Shown here: positions 28,524 through 40,024 of the stretch, piece by piece
How positions within the stretch are numbered: the first letter of the stretch is position 1
Layout of the letters: each line of letters starts with the position of its first letter
NCBI RefSeq assembly: GCF_007993865.1
Contig: NZ_VIUH01000002.1
Coordinates: forward strand, 124,001-188,000
Source of the DNA: Pseudomonas sp. SJZ079
GTDB taxonomy: Bacteria > Pseudomonadota > Gammaproteobacteria > Pseudomonadales > Pseudomonadaceae
Direction: 5' to 3'
DNA length: 64,000 nucleotides
Position numbers and translations under genes: made by a program
Notes under the pieces: generated by a model
Told to the model about the DNA's origin: nothing
Databases searched by the model: none
Seen by the model: only the letters and a program-made list of their open reading frames with translations

Positions 28524-29539
28524 CAGACGCGGTCCTCACTCAAGCTGGGGGCTGCCAGGAGCAGTGCCTGCAACTCGGTAGCCACCCGCTCGGTTGGCAG
28601 GTCGTCGAAACAAGGCTTATGTCGATCACCCTGGCCGGCGTTCGGACCGCTGGCGCACAGATGAATCTGCGAACGGCCATAGGCCCCGACCCGTCCGGGC
28701 AAGGTCGGGCCGTACAGCGAGATGGTCGGCACATCCAGGGCCGCCGCCAGGTGGCCGAGTCCGGTATCGACGGCCACGCAGGCCTGGGCGCCGGCGATCA
28801 CCTTGGCCACCCCGGCGAGGCTCAACTTGGGCAGCACTGCCGCATTGTCCAATCCCGCGACAATCCGTTCGGCGCGCGCCTGTTCGCTGGCGTTGCCCCA
28901 CGGCAGGCGCACGGCCCAGCCTTGCGCACTCATGCGCTCGGCCAATTCACGCCAACAGCTTTCCGGCCAATGCTTGCTCGGCCAGGTGGTGCCGTGCAGG
29001 AACAGCAGATAGGGCGACGGCGAAGCCCCGGCCAGCTGCCGGCGACTCAGACCATAGTCACCGAGATCACCAGGCGCTGGGTAACCTAGCGCCTGGGCGA
29101 ACAGCTGACGCACACGCTCCAGGGCATGTTGCTCACGCGGCACGGCATAGCGCTGGGCATAGAAGCGACTAGCCAGCGGCTCGCGCGCCGAGTTGCGATC
29201 CAGGCCAGCCACCGGCGCCTTGACATAACGCGTCAGCCAGGCGCTTTTCAACAGGCCCTGGGCGTCGATCACCAGGTCGTAACGGGTCTCGCGCAGCCGC
29301 GCCTTGAACCGCCGCCACTCGCCATTTCTCAAGGTCTGCCAGAAATTCTTGCGCCAGCGGCGAATGGCCACCGGAATCACCTGGGCGACTGCCGGATGCC
29401 AGGCGGGAATCTCGGCGAAACCCTCCTCCACCACCCAGTCGAACTGGATGCCGGGAATCGCCCGCGCCGCATCGGTCAACGCCGGCAAGGTATGAATCAC
29501 GTCGCCCAGCGAGGAGGTCTTGATCAGCAGAACGCGCAA
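28523..29539 (-). CDS. waaC: LPS heptosyltransferase I WaaC
   Basis: WaaC (RfaC) transfers the first L,D-heptose to Kdo. The 338-residue GT9 protein begins VLLIKTSSLGDVIHTLPALTD and has the GLGHLAAALDVPTISLYGPT motif in the C-terminal domain. The start is placed at TTG 29539, giving MRVLLIK as in other Pseudomonas WaaC proteins, with AGG 9 nt upstream inside the end of waaF. Another TTG at 29554 would add five residues. It ends one base inside waaG. Confidence 0.95.
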   Translation of the reverse strand: MRVLLIKTSSLGDVIHTLPALTDAARAIPGIQFDWVVEEGFAEIPAWHPAVAQVIPVAIRRWRKNFWQTLRNGEWRRFKARLRETRYDLVIDAQGLLKSAWLTRYVKAPVAGLDRNSAREPLASRFYAQRYAVPREQHALERVRQLFAQALGYPAPGDLGDYGLSRRQLAGASPSPYLLFLHGTTWPSKHWPESCWRELAERMSAQGWAVRLPWGNASEQARAERIVAGLDNAAVLPKLSLAGVAKVIAGAQACVAVDTGLGHLAAALDVPTISLYGPTLPGRVGAYGRSQIHLCASGPNAGQGDRHKPCFDDLPTERVATELQALLLAAPSLSEDRV

Positions 29540-29540
29540 A

Positions 29541-30575
29541 CTATTGGACCTCAACTGGATCGGCCACCAGGCGCTCCAGCGCCTCGAGCACCGGGCCCGA
29601 GCTCAGCTGACGCAAGCAGTTGTAATGGCCGAAACGGCAGGTGCGATCGAAGCAGGGGCTGCATTCCAGGCCCAGGCGCACGATCTCCACGTGCTCGGCC
29701 AGCGGCGGGGTGAACTGCGGCGAGGTCGAGCCATAGACCGCCACCAACGGGCGGTTCAGCGCGGCCGCCACATGCATCAAGCCGGAGTCGTTGGACACCA
29801 CGGCACTGGCGCAGGAGAGCAAATCTATGGCCTCGGCCAGCGCGGTTGCGCCGGACAGGTTGACCGCCTCTTCGCGCAGCCCCGGAATCAAGCGCTGACG
29901 AATCTCCTCGCCTACCGCATGATCGTTCTTCGAGCCGAACAGCCAGACCTGCCAACCGGCGCGAATCTTCGCTTCGGCCACCTCAGCGTAATGCTCGCTG
30001 GGCCAGCGTTTGGCCTCGCCGAATTCGGCGCCCGGACACAGCGCCAGCACCGGGCGATCCAGGCTCAGGCCGAACTTGCCGAGGGCCGCGTCGCGCGTGG
30101 CCGGATCGATCGACAAGGACGGCCGCGGGTACGGCGTGGACAGCAACTCGCCCGGCTCGAACGCCAGCGCCATAAACCGCTCAATCATCAGCGGATAGCG
30201 CTGTTTATCCAGCACCCGCACATCGTTGAGCAGGCCGTAGCGCATCTCACCCTTCCAGCCGGTGCGCTTGCCGATACCGGCGAAAAAGGGCACCAGGGCC
30301 GACTTCAGCGAGTTGGGCAGGAGAATCGCCTGATCGTATTGACCGGCCAACGAGCGGCCTATCTTGCGCCGGGTGGCCAGTTGCAGCACGCCATGTCCCA
30401 GCGGAAAACTCAGGGCCTGACGCACCTCGGGCATGCGCTCGAGAATCGGCCGGCTCCACTCGGGCGCCAGCACGTCGATCTCGCAGTCGGCGTGCCGCTG
30501 CTTCAGGCACTGAAACAGGGTCTGCGCCATCACCATGTCACCGACCCAGCTGGGGCCTACGATCAGTATTTTCAT
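29541..30575 (-). CDS. waaF: LPS heptosyltransferase II WaaF
   Basis: WaaF (RfaF) adds the second heptose of the inner core. The 344-residue GT9 protein starts MKILIVGPSWVGDMVMAQ and has LCPGAEFGEAKRWP near residue 180 and SNDSGLMHVAAAL near 260, both typical. ATG 30575 is preferred to an upstream extension because it gives the family N-terminus. It is the first gene of the minus-strand core operon and is preceded at 22 nt by the MITE-like repeat, so the operon promoter must lie within or beyond that repeat. Confidence 0.95.
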   Translation of the reverse strand: MKILIVGPSWVGDMVMAQTLFQCLKQRHADCEIDVLAPEWSRPILERMPEVRQALSFPLGHGVLQLATRRKIGRSLAGQYDQAILLPNSLKSALVPFFAGIGKRTGWKGEMRYGLLNDVRVLDKQRYPLMIERFMALAFEPGELLSTPYPRPSLSIDPATRDAALGKFGLSLDRPVLALCPGAEFGEAKRWPSEHYAEVAEAKIRAGWQVWLFGSKNDHAVGEEIRQRLIPGLREEAVNLSGATALAEAIDLLSCASAVVSNDSGLMHVAAALNRPLVAVYGSTSPQFTPPLAEHVEIVRLGLECSPCFDRTCRFGHYNCLRQLSSGPVLEALERLVADPVEVQ

Positions 30576-30596
30576 GCCTATTCCAAAAACGACCAA

Positions 30597-30753
30597 GGAG
30601 GCTTACCAGACTGTATGGCAGCTGCTGCGCTCGGCGATACTGCGTTAAAAACAGGCGTGCTTGCTCATTGACCGCAGTCAACTCCGCCAGCACGCCTGTT
30701 TTTACCTTGTCTCACCGTCGCTCGCGACGCTTCCAAACAGCCTGGCTGCCTCC
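30597..30753. repeat. MITE-like repeat with terminal and internal inverted repeats
   Basis: The 157-bp element is bounded by imperfect terminal inverted repeats of about 21 bp (30597-30618 and 30733-30753, both starting GGAGGC when read inward). Inside is a perfect 16-bp inverted repeat (TAAAAACAGGCGTGCT at 30646-30661 with its complement at 30689-30704). It carries no gene. A related element occurs at 63569-63708. No clear target-site duplication is visible. Confidence 0.7.
30646..30704 (-). terminator. Possible terminator of ilvE formed by the repeat's inner dyad
   Basis: On the minus strand the 16-bp stem ends in CTGTTTTTAA, so transcription leaving ilvE meets a hairpin with a T run before reaching waaF. 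The 27-nt loop is long for an intrinsic terminator, so this is tentative. Confidence 0.4.
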
Positions 30754-30775
30754 CCGCTTTAACCTAATTCAGGTC

Positions 30776-31699
30776 TCATTTGACCAAGGTGCGCCATTCG
30801 GCGTGATTGCGGGTCTTACCCGTCACCAGGTCGAAGTAGGCGGTCTGCAGCATCTCGGTGATCGGGCCGCGATGGCCGGCACCAATCTTCCGACCGTCCA
30901 CTTCGCGGATCGGCGTGACTTCTGCGGCGGTGCCGGTGAAGAAGGCCTCATCGGCGATGTACACCTCATCCCGGGTGATGCGCTTCTCGACCACCTTGAT
31001 ACCCAGCTCTTCGGCCAGGGTGAGGATGGTGCTGCGGGTGATGCCATTCAGGCAGGACGTCACTTCCGGGGTGTAGACCACGCCGTTCTTGACCAGGAAG
31101 ATGTTCTCCCCCGAGCCTTCGGCCACGTAGCCTTCGGTATCCAGCAGCATGGCTTCGTCGGCACCGCCGGAGATCGCCTCCTGCAGCGCCAGCATCGAGT
31201 TGATGTAGTTGCCGTTGGCCTTGGCGCGGGTCATCGAGATGTTGACGTGGTGGCGCGTAAAGGAACTGGTACGCACCTTGATGCCAACCTGCAGGGCTTC
31301 GTCGCCCATGTAGGCGCCCCAGTTCCAGGCGGCGACTATCACATGGACCTTCAGGCCACTGGCGCGCAGGCCCATGCCTTCCGATCCGTAGAACACCATC
31401 GGGCGGATGTAGGCGCTTTCCAGGTTGTTCTCGCGCACGGCGGCGCGGGTCGCCTCGTTGAGCTCGTCCTTGCTGAACGGGATCTGCATATTCATGATGT
31501 GGGCCGAATCGAACAGGCGATCGGTGTGCGCCTCGAGGCGGAAGATCGCGGTGCCCTGCGGCGTGTTGTAGGCGCGCACGCCCTCGAATACGCCCATGCC
31601 GTAGTGCAGGGTGTGGGTCAGTACATGGGTGGTCGCGTCGCGCCACTGCACCAGTTCGCCGTCATACCAAATCACGCCATCACGATCGGCCATCGACAT
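30776..31699 (-). CDS. ilvE: Branched-chain amino acid aminotransferase
   Basis: IlvE catalyses the last step of leucine, isoleucine and valine synthesis, a PLP-dependent transamination. The 307-residue fold-type IV aminotransferase shows GVFEGVRAYNT near residue 37, the PLP Lys in SMTRAKANGNYINS near 160, EGSGENIFLV near 195 and the phosphate-binding FFTGTAAEVTPI near 257. A GAGGAG ribosome binding site stands 9 nt before the ATG. Length matches the family. It precedes the core operon but is probably transcribed separately. Confidence 0.96.
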   Translation of the reverse strand: MSMADRDGVIWYDGELVQWRDATTHVLTHTLHYGMGVFEGVRAYNTPQGTAIFRLEAHTDRLFDSAHIMNMQIPFSKDELNEATRAAVRENNLESAYIRPMVFYGSEGMGLRASGLKVHVIVAAWNWGAYMGDEALQVGIKVRTSSFTRHHVNISMTRAKANGNYINSMLALQEAISGGADEAMLLDTEGYVAEGSGENIFLVKNGVVYTPEVTSCLNGITRSTILTLAEELGIKVVEKRITRDEVYIADEAFFTGTAAEVTPIREVDGRKIGAGHRGPITEMLQTAYFDLVTGKTRNHAEWRTLVK

Positions 31700-31771
31700 A
31701 GTTGCCTGCTCCTCAAATTCGATTCGTGCACAGAGGTCGGTGCGCCATGCGCCATCCGCCCTACGAAAAAC

Positions 31772-34717
31772 TCAGTTCAGCCCCAGCTCCCGCCAGATCC
31801 GCAGCACGCTGCGCCGTTCGGCGTGGAATTGATCGCCGCTCACCACCCCGGGCTGCTTTTGCAGCGCCTGGCGATGAGCCGCCACGCGGTAGGCCTTGTA
31901 GACCTCTTGCAATAAACGCGCATCGTCCCCAGGCACCAAGCCGAGCCGTTCCAGACCTTCCAGAATGCGGATATTGTCGGTGAACTGCAGCAGCTCCGGG
32001 TACTTTCGCGACCAGGCCAGGGCCGCGTATTGCACCATAAATTCAATATCGACGATACCACCGGCATCCTGCTTCAGATCGAAGGGGGACGCGGCCTCGA
32101 AGGCATTGGCCGCAGTACCGGCGGCGGTGACCTTGCTGCCGAGGTTGTCGCGCATCTTCGCGCGCATCTCGCTGACCTCGGTACGCAGCGCGTTCAGGTC
32201 GCGCTCACGCCCAAGCACCGCCGCGCGCACTGCCTCGAACGCCTGGCCCACCCGCGGGCTGCCGACCAGCACCCGTGCGCGCACCAGCGCCTGGTGCTCC
32301 CAGGTCCAGGCTTCGCTTTCCTGGTAACGCTGGAAGGCACCGAGTGAGCTGACCAACAGGCCCGCCGCGCCCGACGGACGCAGGCGCATATCGACTTCGT
32401 AGAGCTGCCCGGAGTTGGTCTGCGTGGTCAGCAGGTGAATGATGCGCTGGCCCAACCGGGTGAAGAACTGCGCTCCATCGATCGGCTTGGCACCATCGGT
32501 CTCGGCTTGCGGATCGCCACCGTGAATGAACACCAGGTCGAGATCCGAGCCGTGGCCCAGCTCGATACCGCCGACCTTGCCGTAGCCGACGATGATGAAG
32601 TCCGGATCACAGGGACTGCCATCGGCGCGCCGTGGCGTACCGTGCTTAGCCACGGTCTGGCGCCAGGCCAGGGCCAGCACCTGATCGAGGATCGCCTCGG
32701 CCAGCCAGGTCAGATAGTCGCTGACCTTCATCAGCGGCAGCGAGCCGGCGATCTCCGAGGCCGCCACGCGCAGGCGATGCGCCAGCTTGAAGTGGCGCAG
32801 CGCCTCCATCTGCTGTTCCAGATCCTCCTCGGGAATGCGCATCAGCCGCTCGCGCAACTCGGCCGCCAACTCCGGTGCCAACGGCGGCTTGAACAGCCGA
32901 CCCTCGTTGAGCAACTCGTCGAGCAACAAGGGGAAGCGGGTGATCTGCTCGGCGATCCAGGGGCTGGCGGCGCACAGGGTAAGCAGACGCTGCAAGGCGC
33001 CGGGGTTTTCGGTCAGCAACACCAGATAGGCCGAGCGCCGCGCCACCGCCTCGACCAGCGGCAGCACGCGCTCCAGCACCAGATCGGGGTTGTCGTGCTC
33101 CACCGCCTGCGCCAGCAGCCGTGGAATAAAGGCGTCCAGGCGCTCACGGCCGAGGCGCTGCATGGCGCGCACCTGATTGCCGCTACGCAAGCCGGCGAGT
33201 CGCTGACGGGCCGCCGGCGCATCGGCGAACCCGGCATCCTCCAGCTGGCGACAGGCGCCCGCCTCGTCCTGAGCGTCCTCCCACAGCGGTAACCACTCGC
33301 CGCCGACGACCTCTTCCTCGGCGTTATTCAGGTCCTCGTCGGGATCGGCGATCACCTGGCGGAAGTGCCAGTCGACTCGCCCACGCCAGTGCATCAGCCG
33401 TTCATGGAACGCCGCCCAGTCAGCGAAACCCAGGATAAAGGCTACCCGAGCCCGATCCTGATCATTATCCGGGAGCATCTGCGTCTGCCGGTCGTCGATC
33501 GCCTGCAAGGCATGTTCGGTATAGCGCAAGAACGCATAGCCCTCGCGCAGTTCGTCGGTCACCGCCGCGGGCAGATAACCCTGGCCCTCCAGGGTGGTCA
33601 GCACCTTGAACAGGGAACGCTGCTGCAAACTGAGGTCACGCCCGCCATGGATCAGCTGAAAGGCCTGGGCAATGAACTCCACCTCGCGAATGCCGCCGGC
33701 GCCGAGCTTGATGTTCTCGGCCATGCCCTTGCGCCGCACCTCCTGCTGGATCAGCTGCTTCATGCTGCGCAGCGCTTCGATGGCAGAAAAATCCAGGTAG
33801 CGTCGATAGACGAAGGGCCGCAGCATCTCCAGCAGCTGCTCACCGGCCTGCTGATCGCCGCCGACCACGCGCGCCTTGATCATCGCGTAGCGCTCCCAGT
33901 CGCGGCCCTGATCCTGGTAGTACTGCTCCAGCGCGTTAAAGCTGAACACCAGCGACCCCGAGGAACCGTAGGGACGCAGGCGCATGTCGGTGCGGAATAC
34001 GAAGCCCTCGACGGTGATCGCATCCAGCGCCTTGATCAGGCGCTGGCCAAGGCGGATAAAGAACTCTTGGTTATCCAGTGGGCGCTTCACCCCCTCGGTC
34101 TCGCCGCCCTCCGGATAACCGAAGATCAGGTCGATGTCCGAGGACAGGTTCAGTTCATGGGCGCCCAGCTTGCCCATGCCGAGAATCACCATGTGCTGCG
34201 CCTGTCCCGTGCGTCGGCCGATCGGCGTGCCGAACTGTGCGCAGTGCTGGGGATAGAGCCAGTGGTAGGCCAAGTCGATGCAGCTATCGGCCAGCTCCGA
34301 GAGGTCACGACAGGTTTCGACCAGATCCGCCTGGCGACTGATATCGCGCCAGATGATGCGCAGCTGCTGGCGATTGCGAAAGCGCCGCAAGCGCCGCCCC
34401 AGCTCATCTTCACCCTCGCACTCGAGCAACTGCGCGGCCAGCTGCGCGCGCAGCTCGCCGGCTTGCAGCGAACGCTCCAGTTCGCCAGAGTCGGCCAGCT
34501 GCAGCAGCATCTGCGGATCGCGCAGAGACTGCTGGACCACGAAGTCACTGGCCGCAGCAACCCGCCGCAGGGTCTCTTGCCGAGAGCCCGACCAGACGGC
34601 AAAACGCGCCGCGGCATCCGCCGACAGCTCGGCAAAGGCCGTCTGCAAGGACTGCTCGGCGCGCAGGGCAAGGGAGTCAAGGGTGGCAGGCAAAGTGGCC
34701 AGCGCGGGCAGGCTCAT
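31772..34717 (-). CDS. glnE: Bifunctional glutamine synthetase adenylyltransferase/deadenylase
   Basis: GlnE adenylylates and deadenylylates glutamine synthetase in response to PII and glutamine. The 981-residue protein has two nucleotidyltransferase domains: the N-terminal deadenylase with LSSDIDLIFGYPEGG near residue 190 and the C-terminal adenylylase with GHGSDLDLVFIHGG near residue 725. These are joined by a helical linker. Length is normal. The ATG is preceded by AAGGAT. It is divergent from aceE. Confidence 0.97.
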   Translation of the reverse strand: MSLPALATLPATLDSLALRAEQSLQTAFAELSADAAARFAVWSGSRQETLRRVAAASDFVVQQSLRDPQMLLQLADSGELERSLQAGELRAQLAAQLLECEGEDELGRRLRRFRNRQQLRIIWRDISRQADLVETCRDLSELADSCIDLAYHWLYPQHCAQFGTPIGRRTGQAQHMVILGMGKLGAHELNLSSDIDLIFGYPEGGETEGVKRPLDNQEFFIRLGQRLIKALDAITVEGFVFRTDMRLRPYGSSGSLVFSFNALEQYYQDQGRDWERYAMIKARVVGGDQQAGEQLLEMLRPFVYRRYLDFSAIEALRSMKQLIQQEVRRKGMAENIKLGAGGIREVEFIAQAFQLIHGGRDLSLQQRSLFKVLTTLEGQGYLPAAVTDELREGYAFLRYTEHALQAIDDRQTQMLPDNDQDRARVAFILGFADWAAFHERLMHWRGRVDWHFRQVIADPDEDLNNAEEEVVGGEWLPLWEDAQDEAGACRQLEDAGFADAPAARQRLAGLRSGNQVRAMQRLGRERLDAFIPRLLAQAVEHDNPDLVLERVLPLVEAVARRSAYLVLLTENPGALQRLLTLCAASPWIAEQITRFPLLLDELLNEGRLFKPPLAPELAAELRERLMRIPEEDLEQQMEALRHFKLAHRLRVAASEIAGSLPLMKVSDYLTWLAEAILDQVLALAWRQTVAKHGTPRRADGSPCDPDFIIVGYGKVGGIELGHGSDLDLVFIHGGDPQAETDGAKPIDGAQFFTRLGQRIIHLLTTQTNSGQLYEVDMRLRPSGAAGLLVSSLGAFQRYQESEAWTWEHQALVRARVLVGSPRVGQAFEAVRAAVLGRERDLNALRTEVSEMRAKMRDNLGSKVTAAGTAANAFEAASPFDLKQDAGGIVDIEFMVQYAALAWSRKYPELLQFTDNIRILEGLERLGLVPGDDARLLQEVYKAYRVAAHRQALQKQPGVVSGDQFHAERRSVLRIWRELGLN

Positions 34718-34809
34718 GGTCTATCCTTTTTGGCGGGCTGCACGCGCGGCGCTGACAGTGGACAAACCCACTGACCTGGCGCGCTGCACGCGACTGACAG
34801 CAAAAAAAC

Positions 34810-34824
34810 TGTAGTTTTGCTACT
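34810..34824. promoter_or_regulatory. Putative operator, copy 1 (glnE-aceE spacer)
   Basis: TGTAGTTTTGCTACT is related to copy 2 in inverted orientation (13 of 15 positions). Its centre is 52 bp, about five helical turns, from the centre of copy 2. Likely bound by the same regulator; identity unknown. Confidence 0.5.
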
Positions 34825-34861
34825 AAAGATTGTATCCAAAGGGCTGAAATCGCCGTCGATA

Positions 34862-34876
34862 TGTAGTAAAACTACA
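34862..34876. promoter_or_regulatory. Putative operator, copy 2 (perfect dyad upstream of aceE)
   Basis: TGTAGTAAAACTACA is a perfect palindrome with 6-bp arms around AAA, 110 bp upstream of the aceE start. The TGTA-N7-TACA outline resembles the HexR box TGTAATTAAATTACA that I recall from proteobacterial regulon studies. A GntR-type pyruvate regulator is an alternative. Confidence 0.55.
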
Positions 34877-34986
34877 CAAGTCCGGTCCTACCCCCGGTAA
34901 ATCCAAGAATTCACGTGACCCGCTCACAATGCCGGCCACGAATCCTGGCCTCCGATTCTGGAAGCCTTTCCGCCCTGGAGCAAGCC

Positions 34987-37632
<2,646 letters not shown>

Positions 37633-37643
37633 GGAGACGCACT

Positions 37644-39299
37644 GTGAGTGAATTGATTCGCGTACCCGACATCGGCAGCGGTGAGGGTGAAGTTATCGAA
37701 CTGATGGTCAAGGTCGGCGACCGTATCGAAGCCGATCAGAGCCTGCTGACCCTGGAGTCGGACAAGGCCAGCATGGAAATCCCCGCGCCCAAGGCCGGGG
37801 TGATCAAGAGCCTCAAGGTCAAACTGGGCGATCGTCTGAAAGAAGGCGACGAACTGCTCGAGCTCGAAGTCGAAGGCGCGAGCGACGCTGCCGCGGCACC
37901 GGCTGCCGCAGCGCCCGCACCTGCCGAAGCCGCCAAGACAGCCGCTCCGGCGCCTGCTGCAGCGGCACCAGCAGCGGCCGCAGAGTCGTCCGTGCAGGAC
38001 ATCCATGTCCCGGATATCGGTTCGGACGGCACGGCCAAGGTCATCGAAATCCTGGTCAAGGTCGGCGACAGGGTCGAAGCCGACCAGTCGCTGATCACCC
38101 TGGAATCCGACAAGGCCAGCATGGAAATCCCCTCGCCGGTTGCCGGCGTGGTGGAAAGCGTCGAGGTCAAGCTGGATGCCGACGTCGGCACCGGCGATCT
38201 GATTCTCAAGCTGAAGGTGGCTGGCGCAGCGCCGGCAGCCGCTCCGGCTGCGGCGGCACCAGCGGCACCAGCAGCGGTACACAGCACGCCGCCCGGTGCG
38301 GCGCCGGAGGTGGTCGCCGAGGTCAACGCCATCGCCAAGCTGGCGGCGGCCGCTGCCAGTGTGACGGCCGCGCCACGGTCCGACGGTGCCAAGGTGCACG
38401 CCGGCCCGGCGGTGCGCCAGCTGGCCCGTGAAATGGGCGTCGAGCTCACTGCCATCACCGGCAGTGGCCCGAAAGGCCGGATTATCAAGGAAGACGTGCA
38501 GGTCTACGTCAAGGCGATGATGCAAAAAGCCAAGGAAGCGCCGGCTGGTGCGACCGGCGGCGCCGGCATCCCACCGATCCCAAGCGTGGACTTCAGCAAG
38601 TTCGGTGAAGTGGAAGAAGTGGCCATGACCCGCTTGATGCAGGTCGGCGCCGCCAACCTGCACCGCAGCTGGCTCAACGTGCCGCACGTGACCCAGTTCG
38701 ACTCGGCCGACATCACCGAGCTGGAGGCCTTCCGCGTCGCGCAGAAAGGCGTGGCCGAGAAGGCCGGAGTCAAGCTGACCGTACTGCCGCTGCTGTTGAA
38801 AGCCTGCGCCTACCTGCTCAAGGAACTGCCGGACTTCAACAGCTCGCTGGCACCCAGCGGCAAGGCGATCATCCGCAAGAAGTACGTGCACGTCGGCTTC
38901 GCCGTGGACACCCCGGATGGCCTGCTGGTTCCGGTGATCAAGAACGTCGACCAGAAGAGCCTGCTGCAGCTAGCCGCTGAAGCTGCCGCTCTGGCGGAAA
39001 AGGCCCGGACCAAGAAACTCTCCGCCGATGACATGCAGGGTGCCTGCTTCACCATCTCCAGCCTCGGTCACATTGGCGGCACCGGCTTCACGCCGATCGT
39101 CAACGCGCCGGAAGTGGCGATCCTCGGCGTCAGCAAGGCGACCATCCAGCCGGTCTGGGACGGCAAGGCTTTCCAGCCCAAACTGATGCTGCCGCTGTCG
39201 CTGTCTTACGATCACCGGGTGATCAACGGTGCCGCCGCCGCGCGCTTCACCAAGCGCCTGGGTGAGGTGCTGACGGATATCCGCACCATGCTGCTGTAA
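37644..39299 (+). CDS. aceF: Dihydrolipoamide acetyltransferase (PDH E2)
   Basis: AceF is the core of the pyruvate dehydrogenase complex. The 551-residue protein has two lipoyl domains, each with a DKA motif (Lys41 and Lys157), Ala/Pro-rich mobile linkers, an E3-binding domain near residues 250-285 and a C-terminal catalytic domain with SYDHRVINGAAAARF (His524). Asn stands where many E2 enzymes have Asp; the Azotobacter enzyme, as I recall, also uses Asn here. The start is GTG with AGGAGA upstream. A strong terminator follows. Confidence 0.97.
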   Translation: MSELIRVPDIGSGEGEVIELMVKVGDRIEADQSLLTLESDKASMEIPAPKAGVIKSLKVKLGDRLKEGDELLELEVEGASDAAAAPAAAAPAPAEAAKTAAPAPAAAAPAAAAESSVQDIHVPDIGSDGTAKVIEILVKVGDRVEADQSLITLESDKASMEIPSPVAGVVESVEVKLDADVGTGDLILKLKVAGAAPAAAPAAAAPAAPAAVHSTPPGAAPEVVAEVNAIAKLAAAAASVTAAPRSDGAKVHAGPAVRQLAREMGVELTAITGSGPKGRIIKEDVQVYVKAMMQKAKEAPAGATGGAGIPPIPSVDFSKFGEVEEVAMTRLMQVGAANLHRSWLNVPHVTQFDSADITELEAFRVAQKGVAEKAGVKLTVLPLLLKACAYLLKELPDFNSSLAPSGKAIIRKKYVHVGFAVDTPDGLLVPVIKNVDQKSLLQLAAEAAALAEKARTKKLSADDMQGACFTISSLGHIGGTGFTPIVNAPEVAILGVSKATIQPVWDGKAFQPKLMLPLSLSYDHRVINGAAAARFTKRLGEVLTDIRTMLL

Positions 39300-39340
39300 G
39301 GCTTAGCTTCGATTTTCGAGCATGCCACGCTCGTACCCTC

Positions 39341-39369
39341 AACCCCGCCCAACCGGCGGGGTTTTTTTT
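39341..39369 (+). terminator. Rho-independent terminator after aceF
   Basis: CCCCGCC (39343-39349) pairs with GGCGGGG (39355-39361) across a CAACC loop and is followed by eight T residues. It lies about 45 nt after the aceF stop. Confidence 0.95.
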
Positions 39370-39420
39370 GCGTGAGGCACGGCCGTAGAAACAGCTGACG
39401 CCCTTCGCCCCCCGTCGGGT

Positions 39421-39951
39421 CTAACCTTTCTGCAGGTTACGGATCAGAAAGCTCAACGCCTTGGCCAACTCTGCGGCGCCCTTATGGTCGCGCACGATGC
39501 TCAGCAGCGGACTGCCGTCGACCGGATTGAGCAGCACACAGCTGATGCTGCCGTGCGGGCAGTCATAGCGAATAAAGGGATCGACGCCAAACAAGGCAAT
39601 CCGCTGATTGCGCACGGCTATCTGGGTTTCTTGCTGGCCCCGCGTCTCCTCGCGCAGCAGCAGCTCGCCGGGGGCGCCGAGGCGCAGCTGGTAGAGCAGG
39701 TCCTGGCGCTGCGCCTGGCCAACCTGATAGGCGGCGCGCAAGGCGTAGGTTTTCAGCAGATCGTTACTGTGCGCGAGTAACGCCTGGCGTTCATCCTGGG
39801 TCAGGTACAAGCGCTTCAGTTCGGCCAGATAACGACCCTGTTCGGCACTGCTCACGCCCGTCGCAGGCTCGCTGGCGAAGCCAGGAGTCATCGCGACACA
39901 GCCGGCCAACAGCACCGCGCTCATTAGTTTTCTTGTCAGTCGCAATTGCAT
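39421..39951 (-). CDS. Predicted lipoprotein of unknown function
   Basis: The 176-residue protein starts with a lipoprotein signal (MQLRLTRKLMSAVLLAGC) whose LAGC lipobox puts the modified Cys at residue 18; Val at +2 fits outer-membrane sorting. The mature part is helical at first (AELKRLYLTQDERQALLAHS) and ends with a probable beta region holding two Cys (IRYDCPHGSISCVLL) that could form a disulfide. I recognise no domain. It is divergent from dipA, with only about 70 bp between the starts, so they share a regulatory region. ATG 39951 is chosen because upstream in-frame starts would bury the signal. Confidence 0.75.
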   Translation of the reverse strand: MQLRLTRKLMSAVLLAGCVAMTPGFASEPATGVSSAEQGRYLAELKRLYLTQDERQALLAHSNDLLKTYALRAAYQVGQAQRQDLLYQLRLGAPGELLLREETRGQQETQIAVRNQRIALFGVDPFIRYDCPHGSISCVLLNPVDGSPLLSIVRDHKGAAELAKALSFLIRNLQKG

Positions 39952-40024
39952 GATGCACCCTTGCTCGACGCTAAGAAGTGGGCGAGATTTCGACTCGGTC
40001 AGCATACTGGAAACCAGCCGTTCA

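Noticed and set aside
34830..34863. Sigma-70 promoter TTGTAT...GATATG for aceE
   Set aside because: The spacing is 22 bp, too long for a functional promoter.
37880..38290. Ala/Pro-rich repeated DNA in aceF
   Set aside because: These are the mobile linkers between lipoyl and binding domains of E2, expected for the family.
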